A DNA stretch of 41,959 bases from Methylococcaceae bacterium UBA662 (GTDB lineage: Bacteria > Pseudomonadota > Gammaproteobacteria > Methylococcales > Methylomonadaceae). Both the position numbers and the translations under genes were made by a program. Below are positions 31,105 through 40,297 of the stretch, one piece after another. The stretch spans positions 1-41,959 of the forward strand of contig DBNW01000024.1 of NCBI GenBank assembly GCA_002299425.1, read 5' to 3'. The notes beneath the pieces were generated by a model. The model had not been told where the DNA came from and searched no databases. It saw only the letters and a program-made list of their open reading frames with translations. The first letter of the stretch is position 1. The number at the start of each line of letters is the position of its first letter.

Positions 31105-32840
31105 TAGGCTAGCTCCCTGTCAGTCGAGGTGCCGGTGGCCACCCGCAGCTTCATGTCATGATGGGCTTTGCCGGCTTCGATCATTGGATACACGTTTTCG
31201 GTGCGGTCGGTGATGATGTCTAAAAACACGGTACGGTCTTTCATGGCAAACGCCTGTTCCAACGCGGGCCGCACTTGGCTGGGCTGGTCAATACGGATGC
31301 CGACGTGGCCATAGGCCTGCGCCAACTGCACGAATTCGGGCAAGGTGTCCATGTACGAATGGGAATACCGGCTTTGGTAGCTAAATTCCTGCCATTGCCG
31401 CACCATGCCCATGTAGCGGTTGTTCAAGTTGATAATTTTTATCGGCGTTTTGTATTGCAGCGCGGTAGATAATTCTTGAATGCACATTTGGATGCTGGCC
31501 TCGCCGGTGACGCAGGCGACATCGGCCTCGGGGAACGCCAATTTCACGCCAATCGCCGCCGGCAGGCCGAAGCCCATAGTGCCCAGACCACCGGAGTTGA
31601 TCCATCGGCGCGGCCGGTCGAACCGGTAGTATTGCGCCGCCCACATTTGGTGTTGGCCAACATCGGAGGTGACATAGGCCTGGCCTTGAGTGACTTCGTA
31701 CAATTGTTCGATAACGTATTGCGGCTTGATCAAGCCGCTGTCGCGGTCATAATCCAGGCAGTTAATGGCCCGCCATTGGTCAATTTGCCGCCACCAGGCC
31801 ACCAAGGATTTTTTATCCGGTTTGGCCTTACCTTCTTTGATCAGCCCGATCATTTGTTCTAGCACGAGCTTGACTTCGCCGACGATGGGGAGGTCTACCT
31901 TAACCGTTTTGGAAATGGAAGCCGGATCGATGTCGATATGGATAATTTTGGCGTAAGGGCAAAACTCGGTCAGTTTGCCGGTGACTCGGTCATCAAAGCG
32001 GGCGCCGATGGCGATGATCAAATCGCTCTCGTGCATGGCCATATTGGCTTCGTAGGTGCCGTGCATGCCCAACATGCCGATGAATTGCTTATCGGTAGCC
32101 GGATAAGCACCCAAACCCATTAAAGTATTCGTGACCGGGTAGCCGAGCAATTGGCTGAATTCAATCAATTGCTCGCTGGCTTCGCCTAAAACCACGCCGC
32201 CGCCCGAGTAAATGACCGGGCGATCCGCGCTTAGCAGCCAGTCCACGGCCTTTTTGATTTGGCCCTTATGGCCAGTGACCGCCGGGTTATACGAGCGCAT
32301 GGTGATTTTTTTCGGGTATTTGTAAGGCACCTTGATGGCGGGGTCGGTGATATCTTTAGGGATATCCACCACCACAGGGCCTGGGCGCCCCGTGGTTGCC
32401 ACATAAAACGCTTTTTTAAGGGTCTCAGCCAACTTGTTGACATCCTTGACCAAAAAATTGTGTTTTACGCAAGGGCGACTGATGCCGATCATGTCCACTT
32501 CTTGGAAGGCGTCACTGCCTATCACCGGCGACGGCACTTGGCCGGAGAGTACCACCATGGGTATCGAATCCATGTACGCAGTAGCAATGCCGGTGATGGC
32601 GTTGGTGGCACCAGGGCCTGATGTCACCAACACCACGCCGGGCTTGCCGGTAGCGCGGGCATAGCCATCCGCCGCATGGGTAGCGCCTTGCTCATGCCGC
32701 ACCAGAATATGCTTGATGTCTTCCTGTTGAAACAAGGCATCGTACAGGTGCAACACAGCCCCGCCCGGATAGCCGAAAATAAATTCCACGCCTTCATCTT
32801 TAAGACTTTGAACGATGATATGCCCGCCGCTCAGCTCCAT
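31104..32840 (-). CDS. ilvI: Acetolactate synthase large subunit
   Basis: This ThDP-dependent enzyme of 578 residues makes acetolactate or acetohydroxybutyrate. FIFGYPGGAVLHLYDAL and RHEQGATHAADGYARATG (catalytic Glu) lie near the N-terminus. The FAD-binding middle domain includes GARFDDRVTGKL. The ThDP/Mg motif reads TGEASIQMCIQELSTALQY in place of the more usual GDGS form; a GE[AG]S form is seen in some proteobacterial enzymes. ilvB and ilvI products are alike; ilvI is used because of the adjacent ilvH. Confidence 0.95.
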   Translation of the reverse strand: MELSGGHIIVQSLKDEGVEFIFGYPGGAVLHLYDALFQQEDIKHILVRHEQGATHAADGYARATGKPGVVLVTSGPGATNAITGIATAYMDSIPMVVLSGQVPSPVIGSDAFQEVDMIGISRPCVKHNFLVKDVNKLAETLKKAFYVATTGRPGPVVVDIPKDITDPAIKVPYKYPKKITMRSYNPAVTGHKGQIKKAVDWLLSADRPVIYSGGGVVLGEASEQLIEFSQLLGYPVTNTLMGLGAYPATDKQFIGMLGMHGTYEANMAMHESDLIIAIGARFDDRVTGKLTEFCPYAKIIHIDIDPASISKTVKVDLPIVGEVKLVLEQMIGLIKEGKAKPDKKSLVAWWRQIDQWRAINCLDYDRDSGLIKPQYVIEQLYEVTQGQAYVTSDVGQHQMWAAQYYRFDRPRRWINSGGLGTMGFGLPAAIGVKLAFPEADVACVTGEASIQMCIQELSTALQYKTPIKIINLNNRYMGMVRQWQEFSYQSRYSHSYMDTLPEFVQLAQAYGHVGIRIDQPSQVRPALEQAFAMKDRTVFLDIITDRTENVYPMIEAGKAHHDMKLRVATGTSTDRELA

Positions 32841-32958
32841 GCCCTACCTCACCTTGTCTCTAAAATCCAACCTCATTTTCTTGGCCTGAACCGCTAAAAA
32901 TTCAACGGGGAAATGCCGGCAATATACAGATGCCTTTAAAATTGGGGATGGATGAATT

Positions 32959-32964
32959 ATTATA
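32959..32964 (-). promoter_or_regulatory. Candidate -10 box for ilv operon
   Basis: TATAAT on the - strand lies 119 bases upstream of the ilvI start. No good -35 element is present at 16-18 bases. The long leader could hold regulation, but no attenuator peptide rich in Val/Leu/Ile was seen. Confidence 0.3.
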
Positions 32965-33087
32965 AAAAGCCAACTGCTTAGGCCCTAAAGTCGCGCATTC
33001 TACTCGGTTTTTTGCAAAATTGTAATGGCAATCTGGCTTGGCACCCGGCGACAAACCGCCCCAAAAAATCACATTCCAACCGGCATT

Positions 33088-34143
33088 ATGGCTAATTTGA
33101 CTTGCAAACTATTGACTAAGTCACTACTCATCCTGTTATTGGCTGGCTGCGCCAGCACAGCAACAACAGAACGCCCTAAAGAGGCATCAGTAGCGATCCC
33201 GTCGGCACCCCCTGCTCAACCGCTTATAACCCGCCCTTATCCCGACCAATCGGAACCGTTGTTTCCAGGCAACCCGGGCTACTACGCAGCGAGACTAACC
33301 GGTATTTACGGGTACTCCAGCGCAGTCAAGGATTTTATCCAGCATATGGTGCGACAGCATGGCTTTTCTGAAAACTACCTGAACGGTTTGTTTTCCACCG
33401 CCAACCGCCTCGATTATGTGATCAAACTGGAAACACCCGCACCCAGCAAAGGGCCGACTAAAGCCAGTTTAGGCAGCTGGAGCCGTTACCGCAATAAGTT
33501 CCTGACTTCCGCCCATATCAACAACGGCGCTGAATTCTGGCACGCCCACAGCCACGCCATCAACCAGGCCAGCACCCGCTATGGCGTCGATCCGGAATAC
33601 ATTGTCGCCATCATTGGCGTGGAGACTTATTTTGGCAAAAACATCGGCAAAACCAAAATTTTCGATGCCTTAACGACGTTGTCGTTCGACACCCACCGGC
33701 GTCGCCAATTTTTTTCTTCCGAACTGGAAAATTACCTATTAATGGCACGGGAAGAAGGTTTTGACCCGAGAGAACCGGTCGGCTCTTGGGCCGGTGCCAT
33801 GGGCTTAGGCCAGTTTATGCCCAGCAGTTTCCGCAAACTGGCGGTAGATTTTAACCAAGACGGCCGCCGCGACCTCTGGAGTCCTGACGATGCCATCGGC
33901 AGCGTTGCCCACTATTTCGCCAAAAGCGGCTGGCGTTATAACGGCCCGGTAAGCCATCCGGCGCACCCAAGCGACGATGCCAGCACCATCGCCCTAAGCA
34001 CCTACAACGGCAATGAATACTGGCATGTCCACCCCAATTTTAAAGTCATCAAACGCTACAACAACAGCAACCAGTACGCGATGGCCGTACACCAATTAGC
34101 GCAAGCCATCAAGCAGCGTTACCAGGACAAACTAAGGCCATGA
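33088..34143 (+). CDS. mltB: Lytic murein transglycosylase B (MltB), lipoprotein
   Basis: This cuts the glycan strands of peptidoglycan to form 1,6-anhydro ends and acts at the outer membrane. The ATG at 33088 is preferred to 33025 because it places a proper lipoprotein signal (LLLAGC, Cys21) at the N-terminus. The catalytic Glu179 is in IVAIIGVETYFGKN. RRRQFFSSELENYLL and GSWAGAMGLGQFMPSSFRKL, and the EF-hand-like DFNQDGRRDLWSPDDAIGS, are hallmark segments. Length is about 351 residues. The stop overlaps the ribB start as ATGA, an unusual pairing but firm. Confidence 0.95.
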   Translation: MANLTCKLLTKSLLILLLAGCASTATTERPKEASVAIPSAPPAQPLITRPYPDQSEPLFPGNPGYYAARLTGIYGYSSAVKDFIQHMVRQHGFSENYLNGLFSTANRLDYVIKLETPAPSKGPTKASLGSWSRYRNKFLTSAHINNGAEFWHAHSHAINQASTRYGVDPEYIVAIIGVETYFGKNIGKTKIFDALTTLSFDTHRRRQFFSSELENYLLMAREEGFDPREPVGSWAGAMGLGQFMPSSFRKLAVDFNQDGRRDLWSPDDAIGSVAHYFAKSGWRYNGPVSHPAHPSDDASTIALSTYNGNEYWHVHPNFKVIKRYNNSNQYAMAVHQLAQAIKQRYQDKLRP

Positions 34144-35240
34144 ACAGCACCGAAGAAATTATCGAAGACCTAAGGCAGGGCAAAATGGTCATCATCATGG
34201 ACGACGAAGACCGCGAGAACGAAGGCGATTTAGTAATGGCGGCGGCTTTCACTCGGCCCGAGGACATCAATTTCATGGCCCGCTATGGGCGCGGCCTGAT
34301 TTGCCTGACGTTAACCCCGGCACGTTGCCAGCAATTGCGCCTGCCGCTGATGGTCAACGAAAACAAAACTGCGCATTCGACCAACTTCACTGTCTCAATT
34401 GAGGCGGCTAGCGGTGTTACCACCGGTATTTCTGCCGCCGACCGTGCCCGCACCGTCCAATGTGCGGTAGCCGCCGACGCCAAACCGGACGATTTAGTAC
34501 AACCCGGGCATATTTTTCCGTTGATGGCGCAAGCCGGTGGTGTCCTAAACCGGGCCGGCCATACCGAGGCCGGCTGCGATCTGGCTCGACTGGCCGGGGT
34601 CGAGCCGGCTGGGGTCATCGTCGAAATTTTGAATGACGACGGCAGCATGGCCAGGCGGCCGGATTTGGACGTGTTCGCCCGGCAGCACCATTTAAAAATA
34701 GGCACCATCGCCGACCTGATCCACTACCGCATCCAGCACGAAAACACCTTAGAGCGCATCGGCGAATGCGCCTACCCGACTGAGTTCGGCAAATTCCGTC
34801 TCTACGCCTACCAAGACCGCAACGACAACAACGTCCACCTAGCCTTAGTGATGGGTTCGGCATTCGGTGATGAACCGGTATTGGTCAGGGTACATGCCCG
34901 CAACCTGTTAGACGACGTGCTCTCGTCCCAACGCAGCGACTGCAACATGCCGGTGCGCCTGGCCATGCAGAAAATCGCCGAGGCAGGCTGCGGCGTCCTC
35001 GTCATCATCCGCCAAAACGAAACCCACAAGGCCCTAGCGGAGCTGATCCACAGCTACCAGTTGCAGGATAACGGCGTGCCTGTCGCCAGCCCGTCTGACA
35101 CCAGCGACTGGCGCACCACCGGCACCGGTGCCAGAATTTTGGCCGATTTGGGGGTGCGTAAATTAAAAGTCTTAGGCACCCAGAAAAAATACATAGGCTT
35201 ATCCGGCTTTGATTTAGAAGTGGCCGGGCATGTCGGCTGA
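34140..35240 (+). CDS. ribB: 3,4-dihydroxy-2-butanone-4-phosphate synthase with decayed GTP cyclohydrolase II domain (RibBX-type)
   Basis: This riboflavin-pathway enzyme has 366 residues. Residues 1-200 form an intact DHBP synthase, with MDDEDRENEGDLVMAA (metal-binding Glu26/Glu28 and Asp30), GLICLTLT, and HTEAGCDLARLAG. Residues 205-366 align with GTP cyclohydrolase II, but the zinc site is lost: of the three cysteines only C268 (QRSDCN) remains, and the RQEGRG loop reads RQNETH. Such hybrids are known in proteobacteria as RibBX and supply only the RibB activity. A separate ribA would then be expected elsewhere in the genome. Confidence 0.93.
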   Translation: MNSTEEIIEDLRQGKMVIIMDDEDRENEGDLVMAAAFTRPEDINFMARYGRGLICLTLTPARCQQLRLPLMVNENKTAHSTNFTVSIEAASGVTTGISAADRARTVQCAVAADAKPDDLVQPGHIFPLMAQAGGVLNRAGHTEAGCDLARLAGVEPAGVIVEILNDDGSMARRPDLDVFARQHHLKIGTIADLIHYRIQHENTLERIGECAYPTEFGKFRLYAYQDRNDNNVHLALVMGSAFGDEPVLVRVHARNLLDDVLSSQRSDCNMPVRLAMQKIAEAGCGVLVIIRQNETHKALAELIHSYQLQDNGVPVASPSDTSDWRTTGTGARILADLGVRKLKVLGTQKKYIGLSGFDLEVAGHVG

Positions 35241-35411
35241 GGCGGCCGAAGCCGGTGTCTTTGGCTAGGGTCGGCGTGTTGGTATCCCACACCGGCTTGA
35301 CTAAAACCGGCTCCTCAAAAATGCACGAAGAACACCAATCGGATGCGTTAGAACGCCCAGTGCGTAGGCAAATGCGATTACTGAAACAGTACCCACACCA
35401 CCTAAAAAACC

Positions 35412-36038
35412 ATGGCACCCATCAAAAATATCATTTTCGATTTAGGCGGCGTTATTCTGGACTTAGATTTTAACCGCACCCTTAAAGCCTTCGCGGCACT
35501 GGGCGCACCGCAATTTGAACACGTTTTTAACCCGCCGGATCAGTCCCCGTTGTTCGATCAGTTTGACAAAGGCTTGATTTCAAGCGAGGATTTTTTCACC
35601 TGCCTGAAAGCGCAACTGGGTCTGCCACAGCCGCACGCTGAACTGGAGCAAGCCTGGAACGCGATGCTGCTGGGCATACCCGGACACCGGTTAGGGCAAT
35701 TGCGCTACTACAAACAGCAGTACCAAACTTTCTTGTTGAGCAACACCAACACCAGCCATGTCGACTGCTTTGAAAACCGCCTGTCCGCTGAACACGGCCC
35801 CGGCGGCTGGGAGGCTTATTTTCACCGAGCCTACTACTCGTGCGACATCCATTTACGCAAACCGGATGCCGCCGCATTAAGCCTGGTTTTAGTAGAAAAC
35901 AACCTGCGGCCAGAAGAAACCCTGTTCATTGATGACACGCTGATTAACCTGCAATCCGCCGAGCAACTTAAAATACAAACCCTGCATGTTCCCAGAGGCG
36001 ATGAATTTGGCGGGCTGCTAGAAAAAGCTTTGGCGTAG
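35412..36038 (+). CDS. HAD family hydrolase (HAD-IA, YihX-like)
   Basis: This is a 208-residue HAD phosphatase-like protein. Motif I is IIFDLGGVILDLD with Asp10 and Gly in place of the second Asp, as is usual in the YihX subgroup (FDLGNVI). The helical cap follows at about residues 18-90. Motif II is TFLLSNTNTSH. The motif III Lys is in HLRKPD, and motif IV is LFIDDTLINL. YihX removes phosphate from alpha-glucose-1-phosphate, but the substrate here cannot be told from sequence. It is convergent with the RND operon. The 171 bases upstream hold no recognised element. Confidence 0.85.
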   Translation: MAPIKNIIFDLGGVILDLDFNRTLKAFAALGAPQFEHVFNPPDQSPLFDQFDKGLISSEDFFTCLKAQLGLPQPHAELEQAWNAMLLGIPGHRLGQLRYYKQQYQTFLLSNTNTSHVDCFENRLSAEHGPGGWEAYFHRAYYSCDIHLRKPDAAALSLVLVENNLRPEETLFIDDTLINLQSAEQLKIQTLHVPRGDEFGGLLEKALA

Positions 36039-36102
36039 CCGCCTACGCAGGTGCTGCGGTAACCAGCAACGGGCGACCCTAAGCCAAGCCGCCCTAGCAC
36101 GA

Positions 36103-39100
36103 TTAGGTTGTCGCGGTATCCGACGGTTTTTCGTGGTGGTCCGTTCCGATCATCAAATACACCGCTGGCACCACAAACAAGGTAAAAAACGTACCGATGG
36201 CAATGCCGGAGGCAATGACCAGCCCCATATTAAACCGGGCTGCGGCACCGGCACCGCTGGCCATCAGCAACGGCAGCACGCCCAACACCATCGCCGCCGT
36301 GGTCATTAAAATCGGCCTAAGCCTGAGTGCTGCGGCGGCCTCGATGGCGGCCCGTTTGCTCAAACCTTGTTTTTGCTGAATGTTGGCGAACTCTACGATT
36401 AAGATGCCGTGCTTACTGACCAGCCCCATCAACGTCACCAGGCCCACTTCGGTGTAGATGTTCAAGCTGGCATTGCCAATACCTAAGGCGATAAACACCA
36501 AGGCCCCGGCAATCGACATCGGCACCGAAACCAAAATGATTAACGGGTCGCGGAAACTTTCAAACTGGGCGGACAGTGCCAGAAAAATAATGACCAGAGC
36601 AAAGCCGAAAGTCATCGCAAAACTGCGGGTCTCATGTTCTAGCTGGCGCGACTGCCCGCCATAATCCACCGAATAACCGACTGGGAGCTGGTCTTTGGCC
36701 AGTGTACGCATGGCTTGCAAGGCATCGCCCAACGGTACGCCAGGAAACGGCACCCCGGAAATGTTGGCGGCATTCACTTGCTGAAAGCGGTTCAAGGAAC
36801 GCGGTACGGTGGCTATTTCTATTGAGGCGAGGGTCGACAGCGGTACGGTACCGGAACGGGTTCTGATCGGGTAATTTTGCAATTGCTGTGGATTCAGGCG
36901 GTGCCGTTGCTGCACCTGCGGGATGACTTTGTAGGAACGGCCATCTAGGCTGAAGTAATTGACATAGCCGCCGCCTAACATAGCCGCTAACGCGCTGCCC
37001 ACATCCTGCATCGACAAACCCAGTAAGGCCGCCTTGTCCCGGTCGATGATAATTTCCGCCTGCGGCTGGTCGTATTTTAAGTCGCTGTCCAAGAACATGA
37101 ACAGACCGGTTTTTTGGGCGGCCTGCATAACATTCTGAGATACTTCATTGAGCCGGGTAAACGAGTCGTTGCTGCCAATTACAAACTGCACCGGCAGGCC
37201 GCCACTGCCTGGCAATGGCGGGGATTGAAAAGCCGCCACTTGCACTCCGGCGATGGTGTTCAGCTCCTGCTGCACAGCAGCCATCAGCTCACCGGAACCG
37301 ACCGCCCGTTCTCCCCAAGGTTTTAGCACCATGCCCGCGATGGACTCTCCAGGCATATCCAACTGAAAAACATGGTCGGTTTCAGGGTGTCTTGACAGCA
37401 CGGCGTGCACTTGCCGTGCGTACAACAGCCGTTGCTGCAAAGTGGCATCGGGAGCGGCGGTGGATAACGTGAGTACCAACCCTTGGTCTTCTTCGGGTGC
37501 CAGCTCACGGTTGGCACTGCCGTAAAGAAAATAAATGCTGGCCAGCACCAGCGCGGCAAAGGTGGCTGTCACCGGCAGGTTAGTGAGCACGCCGTGCAAC
37601 GACCTAAGGTAGGCCCGGTTCAGTTTAGTGAACTGGCGGTCGATGGTGTCCACCATTCTCGCTTCAACACCGCTGCGGTCGGGGTGATGGGCTTGCAGCA
37701 AATGCGAACTCATCATCGGCGACAAGGTGAGTGCAACAATCGCTGAAACCGTCACTGCCCCAACCACGGTGAAGGCAAACTCGGAAAACAAGGCCCCAGT
37801 CAGGCCGCTTTGAAAGCCTACCGGCACATACACCGCCACCAAAACCACGGTCATAGCGATAATAGGACCGGTCAATTCCCTGCCTGCCAGCAGGGCAGCG
37901 GCAACCGGCGTCATGCCGTCTTCCAGATGGCGGTTGACATTTTCCACCACAATAATGGCATCATCGACCACCAAGCCAATCGCCAGCACCAAGGCCAGCA
38001 GGGTGAGTAAATTAATGGAAAAGCCAAACGCCAGCATCAGCGTGAACGTGCCGATCAACGACAAGGGGATGGCGACCACGGGTATCAGCACCGAGCGCGG
38101 TGAGCCCAAAAACACGAACACCACCAAGGTCACAACCAGCAACGCCTCCACTAAGGTGTGCAGAACTTCACTGATAGCACCGTTCACGAATTCGGTGGCA
38201 TCGTAAACAATTTTTCCGTCAATGCCTTCCGGCAACTGCCTTTCAATATCTGGGAACAGTGCCCGCACCCGTCCGATCACTTCCAGCAAATTCGCACCCG
38301 GAGCAATTTGCAAACCGATGTACACGGCCTCGTTGCCGTTAAAACTGACACTGGACTCGTAATCCTCTGAACCCAGACTGACGTTAGCGACATCGCCTAG
38401 GCGTACTAAGATGCCGTTGCGTTCACGCACCACCAGTTGCCTAAACTCCTCCACCGAATTCAGGCTGGTCGAGGCGGTCAAGTTCACCTGCACCATCTGC
38501 CCTTTGCTGTCCCCGACTCCGGCCAGGTAATGGTTGTTGGCCAATGCGGCACTGACATCGGCGGCGGTCAGAGCGTGGGCGGCCAACTTGTCCGGGTCCA
38601 GCCAGGCACGCAGTGCGAAGGGTTTACCGCCTAACAATTCTGCGGTCTGGATGCCGTCCACACCCTGTAAGCGCGGCTGCACGGTGCGTACTAAGTAATC
38701 GGTGATTTGGTTGGCGGCCAAAACAGTGCTGGAAAAACCAATGTACATCGCATCAATGGTCTCACCGATTTTTACCGACAACACCGGTTGTTGCGATTCC
38801 GCTGGCAATTGGTTCAGCACTGAGTTGACCTTAGCGTTGATCTCGGTCAAAGCTTTGTTAGGGTCATGGCCTAGGCGCAGGTTGGCCGTGATCGTGCTAA
38901 GACTGCTTTGGCTGGTCGAGGTGAGGTAATCAATGCCGTTGGCTTGGGCAATGGCGTTTTCCAGCGGCGTGGTGATAAACCCCGCTACAAGCTCCGGGCT
39001 GGCACCGTAGTAGGTGGTGGCGACAGTGACGACCGCGTTTTTCGTGTCGGGATATTCCAGCACGGGCAAATTGACCAGTGATTTCAGCCCCATTACCAGC

Positions 39101-39162
39101 AACAACAGGCTGACCACGCAGGCTAGAACCGGTCTTTGAATAAAAATATCAGTCAGGTTCAT
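36103..39162 (-). CDS. RND multidrug efflux permease (inner membrane)
   Basis: This is a 1019-residue proton-driven efflux pump of the HAE1 type. The N-terminus MNLTDIFIQRPVLACVVSLL is typical. Two large periplasmic loops separate the first and seventh membrane helices from the rest. TM4 carries the proton-relay pair in AIGLVVDDAIIVVENVNRHL. The second half shows ALSAQFESFRDPLIILVSVP and ISKHG-like GLVSKHGILIVEFANIQQ. It is the last gene of an OMF-adaptor-permease operon, three bases after the adaptor gene. Substrate specificity cannot be read from sequence. No regulator gene is present in the window. Confidence 0.96.
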   Translation of the reverse strand: MNLTDIFIQRPVLACVVSLLLLVMGLKSLVNLPVLEYPDTKNAVVTVATTYYGASPELVAGFITTPLENAIAQANGIDYLTSTSQSSLSTITANLRLGHDPNKALTEINAKVNSVLNQLPAESQQPVLSVKIGETIDAMYIGFSSTVLAANQITDYLVRTVQPRLQGVDGIQTAELLGGKPFALRAWLDPDKLAAHALTAADVSAALANNHYLAGVGDSKGQMVQVNLTASTSLNSVEEFRQLVVRERNGILVRLGDVANVSLGSEDYESSVSFNGNEAVYIGLQIAPGANLLEVIGRVRALFPDIERQLPEGIDGKIVYDATEFVNGAISEVLHTLVEALLVVTLVVFVFLGSPRSVLIPVVAIPLSLIGTFTLMLAFGFSINLLTLLALVLAIGLVVDDAIIVVENVNRHLEDGMTPVAAALLAGRELTGPIIAMTVVLVAVYVPVGFQSGLTGALFSEFAFTVVGAVTVSAIVALTLSPMMSSHLLQAHHPDRSGVEARMVDTIDRQFTKLNRAYLRSLHGVLTNLPVTATFAALVLASIYFLYGSANRELAPEEDQGLVLTLSTAAPDATLQQRLLYARQVHAVLSRHPETDHVFQLDMPGESIAGMVLKPWGERAVGSGELMAAVQQELNTIAGVQVAAFQSPPLPGSGGLPVQFVIGSNDSFTRLNEVSQNVMQAAQKTGLFMFLDSDLKYDQPQAEIIIDRDKAALLGLSMQDVGSALAAMLGGGYVNYFSLDGRSYKVIPQVQQRHRLNPQQLQNYPIRTRSGTVPLSTLASIEIATVPRSLNRFQQVNAANISGVPFPGVPLGDALQAMRTLAKDQLPVGYSVDYGGQSRQLEHETRSFAMTFGFALVIIFLALSAQFESFRDPLIILVSVPMSIAGALVFIALGIGNASLNIYTEVGLVTLMGLVSKHGILIVEFANIQQKQGLSKRAAIEAAAALRLRPILMTTAAMVLGVLPLLMASGAGAAARFNMGLVIASGIAIGTFFTLFVVPAVYLMIGTDHHEKPSDTATT

Positions 39163-39165
39163 GGT

Positions 39166-40296
39166 TTATTGGTCCTGCGGCTGTGGGTCGGCTTGGTTGC
39201 TGGGCAACACCGCATTGTTGATGACCACCGGCGTACCGTTGCGTAACTTGATCTGGCCGGCAACGACCACCGTGTCGCCCTCTGTTATGCCATCCAAAAC
39301 CGCCACTTGATCGCCACGCGCCAACCCTGTTTTGACAAAATGCTGCCGGACGGACAGCCGCCCTTGACCTTTCTCATCAACACCGTCCTGCACAACCTTA
39401 AACACCGTGGCCCCGTAAGGATTGAACGTAATAGCTGTACGCGGCAAGGTCAGCCAGCGCACATTTTCACTAACCAGTAAATCCAAGGTTACGAACATTC
39501 CCGGCAACAAGCGTTGCCCGGGGTTTTCCATGGCGGCGCGCACCATCACGTTGCGGCTGTTGGCATCGGCTTGCGGCTCGATAACGGCGACTTGGGCAGA
39601 AAATTCCTGACCGGGATAAGCGTCCGTGCGCAGCCGTACTTTTTGTCCAGTCTTAAGCTGGGCTAAATCCCGCTGCGGCACCCAAAAATCAACGTACAGT
39701 GACGTCAAGTCCTGCAAGCTTGAGACCTGCTCGCCAGCCTGCAAATACTGACCGACATCGACCCGCCGCAGGCCCAGCGTACCTGCGAACGGGGCGTGCA
39801 AGGTTTTTTTTTGCAACAAAGCCCGCTGCTCGGCGACCTGGGCCTGTGCGATGGCGAAATTAGCCCGGCTGGCATCCAACACTTGTTGGCTGATAGCCTT
39901 GGCCGACAACTGGGCTTGGTCACGGCGGTAGGTGAGCTGCGCCAGCTCGGCGCTGGCTTGTAAAGCGGCGAGCTTGGCTTCATCGGCGCTGGCATCCAAC
40001 TCCAGCAAGGCATCGCCGGTACGGACTCGGTCGCCTTGTTTAAAACGGATGGTTTTAACCAGACCAGGCAGTTCAAGGCTTAGGCCCGTCCCCTGCACGG
40101 CACGCAAGGTGCCTATGGCCTTGAGCGTGGGCAACCAGTCTTGGTAGCCAGCCTGCACGGTCGCTACGGTCTGCACCGGATCGCCTTGACTGGCAAAATA
40201 CTCGCGCATTTTTATGTCTTTAAAAGCGATGAAACCAAACACCCCGCCTAGCACCACGGCTACGCTGACGAGCATAATCAACATGCGCTGCCACAT
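39166..40296 (-). CDS. RND efflux periplasmic adaptor (HlyD/MFP family)
   Basis: The ATG at 40296 is chosen because AGGAAAC lies just upstream; an in-frame ATG at 40323 would include that ribosome-binding site in the coding part. The product is about 376 residues. Residues 1-25 are a membrane anchor. ELPGLVKTIRFKQGDRVRTG is the lipoyl-like half-motif, followed by an alpha-helical hairpin (about 95-150, ELAQLTYRRDQAQLSAKAIS). The second half-motif is LHAPFAGTLGLRRVDVGQYL. The beta-barrel and membrane-proximal domains follow. It joins the permease to the outer-membrane channel. Confidence 0.95.
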   Translation of the reverse strand: MWQRMLIMLVSVAVVLGGVFGFIAFKDIKMREYFASQGDPVQTVATVQAGYQDWLPTLKAIGTLRAVQGTGLSLELPGLVKTIRFKQGDRVRTGDALLELDASADEAKLAALQASAELAQLTYRRDQAQLSAKAISQQVLDASRANFAIAQAQVAEQRALLQKKTLHAPFAGTLGLRRVDVGQYLQAGEQVSSLQDLTSLYVDFWVPQRDLAQLKTGQKVRLRTDAYPGQEFSAQVAVIEPQADANSRNVMVRAAMENPGQRLLPGMFVTLDLLVSENVRWLTLPRTAITFNPYGATVFKVVQDGVDEKGQGRLSVRQHFVKTGLARGDQVAVLDGITEGDTVVVAGQIKLRNGTPVVINNAVLPSNQADPQPQDQ

Positions 40297-40297
40297 A

